Part shown: positions 33,024 through 35,113 of the stretch, piece after piece | Layout: each line of letters starts with the position of its first letter | How positions within the stretch are numbered: the first letter of the stretch is position 1 | From: Spirochaetia bacterium | GTDB lineage: Bacteria > Spirochaetota > Spirochaetia > Treponematales > Rectinemataceae | Length of the DNA stretch: 35,113 nt | Reading direction: 5' to 3' | Assembly (NCBI GenBank): GCA_029975555.1 | Contig: JARKOY010000054.1 | Location: 1 to 35,113, forward strand | The notes under the pieces: generated by a model | Told to the model about the DNA's origin: nothing | Database searches by the model: none | The model's input: only the letters and a program-made list of their open reading frames with translations | Made by a program: the position numbers and the translations under genes

Positions 33024-35113
33024 CGGTTTATCCCCGCATGCGCGGGGAACATCGCCGATACATCCCCAGCATTCAATGCATCAGCAGGTTTATCCCCGCA
33101 TGCGCGGGGAACATACTACTCGGAGTGGAAGGCTGAGAAACGTAGACGGTTTATCCCCGCATGCGCGGGGAACATTATCCTGATCCAATCGTCGGAGTAG
33201 GTCAGTGCGGTTTATCCCCGCATGCGCGGGGAACATTCAATCGCCCATTATTCGGCGATATAATCGATCGGTTTATCCCCGCATGCGCGGGGAACATATG
33301 ATTGCTTCTGCCCATGTACAGGCACGTAACGGTTTATCCCCGCATGCGCGGGGAACATCTACTGCGTCACCCTGCATAGGGACGCGCGCGCGGTTTATCC
33401 CCGCATGCGCGGGGAACATTATCCAATATTTGTATACAGTTCGATTATCATCGGTTTATCCCCGCATGCGCGGGGAACATCCGCCGAATATCTGTCAATC
33501 AGCGAAGCGACGCGGTTTATCCCCGCATGCGCGGGGAACATTCGTTGAGTGGAATGTATACGATATTCCGCGTCGGTTTATCCCCGCATGCGCGGGGAAC
33601 ATCGGTCAAGCCGGGCGAGCATTTGCAAACCCGGCGGTTTATCCCCGCATGCGCGGGGAACATAGCTCTGCGGATGTCGCGAGCTGCACCTTTCCCGGTT
33701 TATCCCCGCATGCGCGGGGAACATCGTACCTATGCGCATAGATGTGGTCTAGTGCGCGGTTTATCCCCGCATGCGCGGGGAACATTGTAGTATGCTATAG
33801 GGTATGGACACGATCGACGGTTTATCCCCGCATGCGCGGGGAACATATCAAAGGAGGTACACATGGAAAAGGTGTACCACGGTTTATCCCCGCATGCGCG
33901 GGGAACATGTTGAGAATTATGGCAATGCGCGCAGGCTGACGGTTTATCCCCGCATGCGCGGGGAACATAATTCTATCTGTACCTGAATTTTGTCGATATT
34001 CGGTTTATCCCCGCATGCGCGGGGAACATTAGCACATCCAGTTGAGAAACACGAAGCACAGCGGTTTATCCCCGCATGCGCGGGGAACATGCAACTGCTG
34101 GAGTATAGGAGCCAGTTCTAAGCGGTTTATCCCCGCATGCGCGGGGAACATTATTATTTGTGATTTTACTCATTCTGGCCGCGCGGTTTATCCCCGCATG
34201 CGCGGGGAACATTCAATCGCCCATTATTCGGCGATATAATCGATCGGTTTATCCCCGCATGCGCGGGGAACATTCAGAAAGGTCTCCGGCCTCCAGAATT
34301 GTCGCCGGTTTATCCCCGCATGCGCGGGGAACATTCCGGAAAGACCAGCTCATCCTTGTGATGCAGCGGTTTATCCCCGCATGCGCGGGGAACATCAATA
34401 TGTCGCCTCAGCATTATATGGTAGATCACGGTTTATCCCCGCATGCGCGGGGAACATTGCAACAAGCCGATGTTGCATAACTCAAAGCCCCGGTTTATCC
34501 CCGCATGCGCGGGGAACATTGCAACTTTATCAATAACATTTGTTACCCATTCGGTTTATCCCCGCATGCGCGGGGAACATACGGATGATGCTCGTATACA
34601 GATTGGGGACATCGGTTTATCCCCGCATGCGCGGGGAACATGACACTGAGCGTCCGCTCCGGTCAGTGAAGGTCGGTTTATCCCCGCATGCGCGGGGAAC
34701 ATTTCTACAAGATCAATCGCCGCTAGCGGTTGACCGGTTTATCCCCGCATGCGCGGGGAACATGTTGCACTATTGTTGCTGCTGTTCTTCATTGTCGGTT
34801 TATCCCCGCATGCGCGGGGAACATTACATATGGCGACAACGCCCACCAATGAGGACCGGTTTATCCCCGCATGCGCGGGGAACATATCAAAATGCAGCCC
34901 GGTGATCGGGCGGTCGTCGGTTTATCCCCGCATGCGCGGGGAACATCTCTAAAAACGCGGGCGCTCGCCCATCATATACGGTTTATCCCCGCATGCGCGG
35001 GGAACATTGGAACCCATGGATTATTATCGGTTCGAAGCACGGTTTATCCCCGCATGCGCGGGGAACATTGGAACCCATGGATTATTATCGGTTCGAAGCA
35101 CGGTTTATCCCCG
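33024..35113 (-). CRISPR. Type I-E CRISPR array, 34 full repeats plus one cut by the window edge
   Basis: A 29-bp repeat, read on the minus strand as ATGTTCCCCGCGC then ATGCGGGGATAAACCG. It matches the E. coli-type I-E repeat, with the 8-nt crRNA tag ATAAACCG. The period is 61 bp from 33024 to 35101. Spacers are 32 bp with a few of 31 or 33 (33053-33085, 33847-33879, 33909-33939, 34400-34457 region, 34458-34490). Repeat 2 (33086) has A for C at its first plus-strand base, as expected of the old end. The crRNA direction implies the leader and the I-E cas genes lie to the right, outside the window. Repeated spacers are described in the findings. Confidence 0.98.

Noticed and set aside
33847-33879. 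AAAGGAGGTACACATG as a gene start
   Set aside because: It is an I-E spacer that happens to carry a ribosome site and start codon, presumably copied from an invader gene.
32875-34952. Plus-strand open frames of 60-178 codons with recurring VYPRMRGEH, GLSPHARGT and RFIPACAGN peptides
   Set aside because: They are the 29-bp I-E repeat read in three frames, a known source of spurious database proteins. No ribosome sites, and the region is a CRISPR array.

Overview
The window looks like a chromosomal segment of an anaerobic bacterium. It carries an oxygen-sensitive class III ribonucleotide reductase, a ferredoxin-dependent 2-oxoacid oxidoreductase, a carbohydrate ABC importer with a GH31 glucosidase, and a lipocalin lipoprotein. 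The gene set and style would fit an anaerobic spirochaete (Treponema/Rectinema-like), but no taxonomic marker is present, so that placement is a low-confidence inference.

Left part (1-12.3 kb): a type III-A CRISPR-Cas locus read leftward. Its order is cas6, cas10, csm2, csm3, csm4, csm5, a CARF-adenosine deaminase effector (Cad1-like), cas1 and two tandem cas2 genes. These are followed by a leader and a 21-repeat array that runs off the left edge. No Csm6 or Csx1 RNase is present, so the cyclic-oligoadenylate-activated arm visible here is a nucleotide deaminase. The csm/cas10 part is visibly more AT-rich than the rest of the window.

Middle (12.3-26.4 kb): a divergent intergenic region with a 15-bp perfect hairpin/palindrome; a duplicated-DUF1538 membrane protein coupled to a double PII-like protein; and a PAS-GGDEF-HD-GYP signalling protein. 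Next is nrdDG on the minus strand, preceded by a cobalamin riboswitch and two NrdR boxes spaced by exactly 31 bp. Then comes a LacI-controlled sugar operon (binding protein, two permeases, GH31, LacI) with a 34-bp perfect palindromic operator at its promoter.

Right part (26.4-35.1 kb): a four-gene por operon, all ATGA-overlapped, in which the ferredoxin-like subunit is replaced by a PorD-start/GltD-like/2x[4Fe-4S] fusion. It is followed by a metallo-beta-lactamase-fold protein, a lipocalin, about 480 bp without a recognisable gene, one orphan type I-C CRISPR repeat, and a long type I-E array (34 full repeats plus one cut by the window end). The I-E cas genes are not in the window and should lie to the right.

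The most interesting points are the III-A locus with a Cad1-type effector and two cas2 genes, the junction of a relic I-C repeat with an I-E array (three CRISPR types in 35 kb), the dual B12/NrdR control of nrdDG, and the uncharacterised DUF1538/PII pair.
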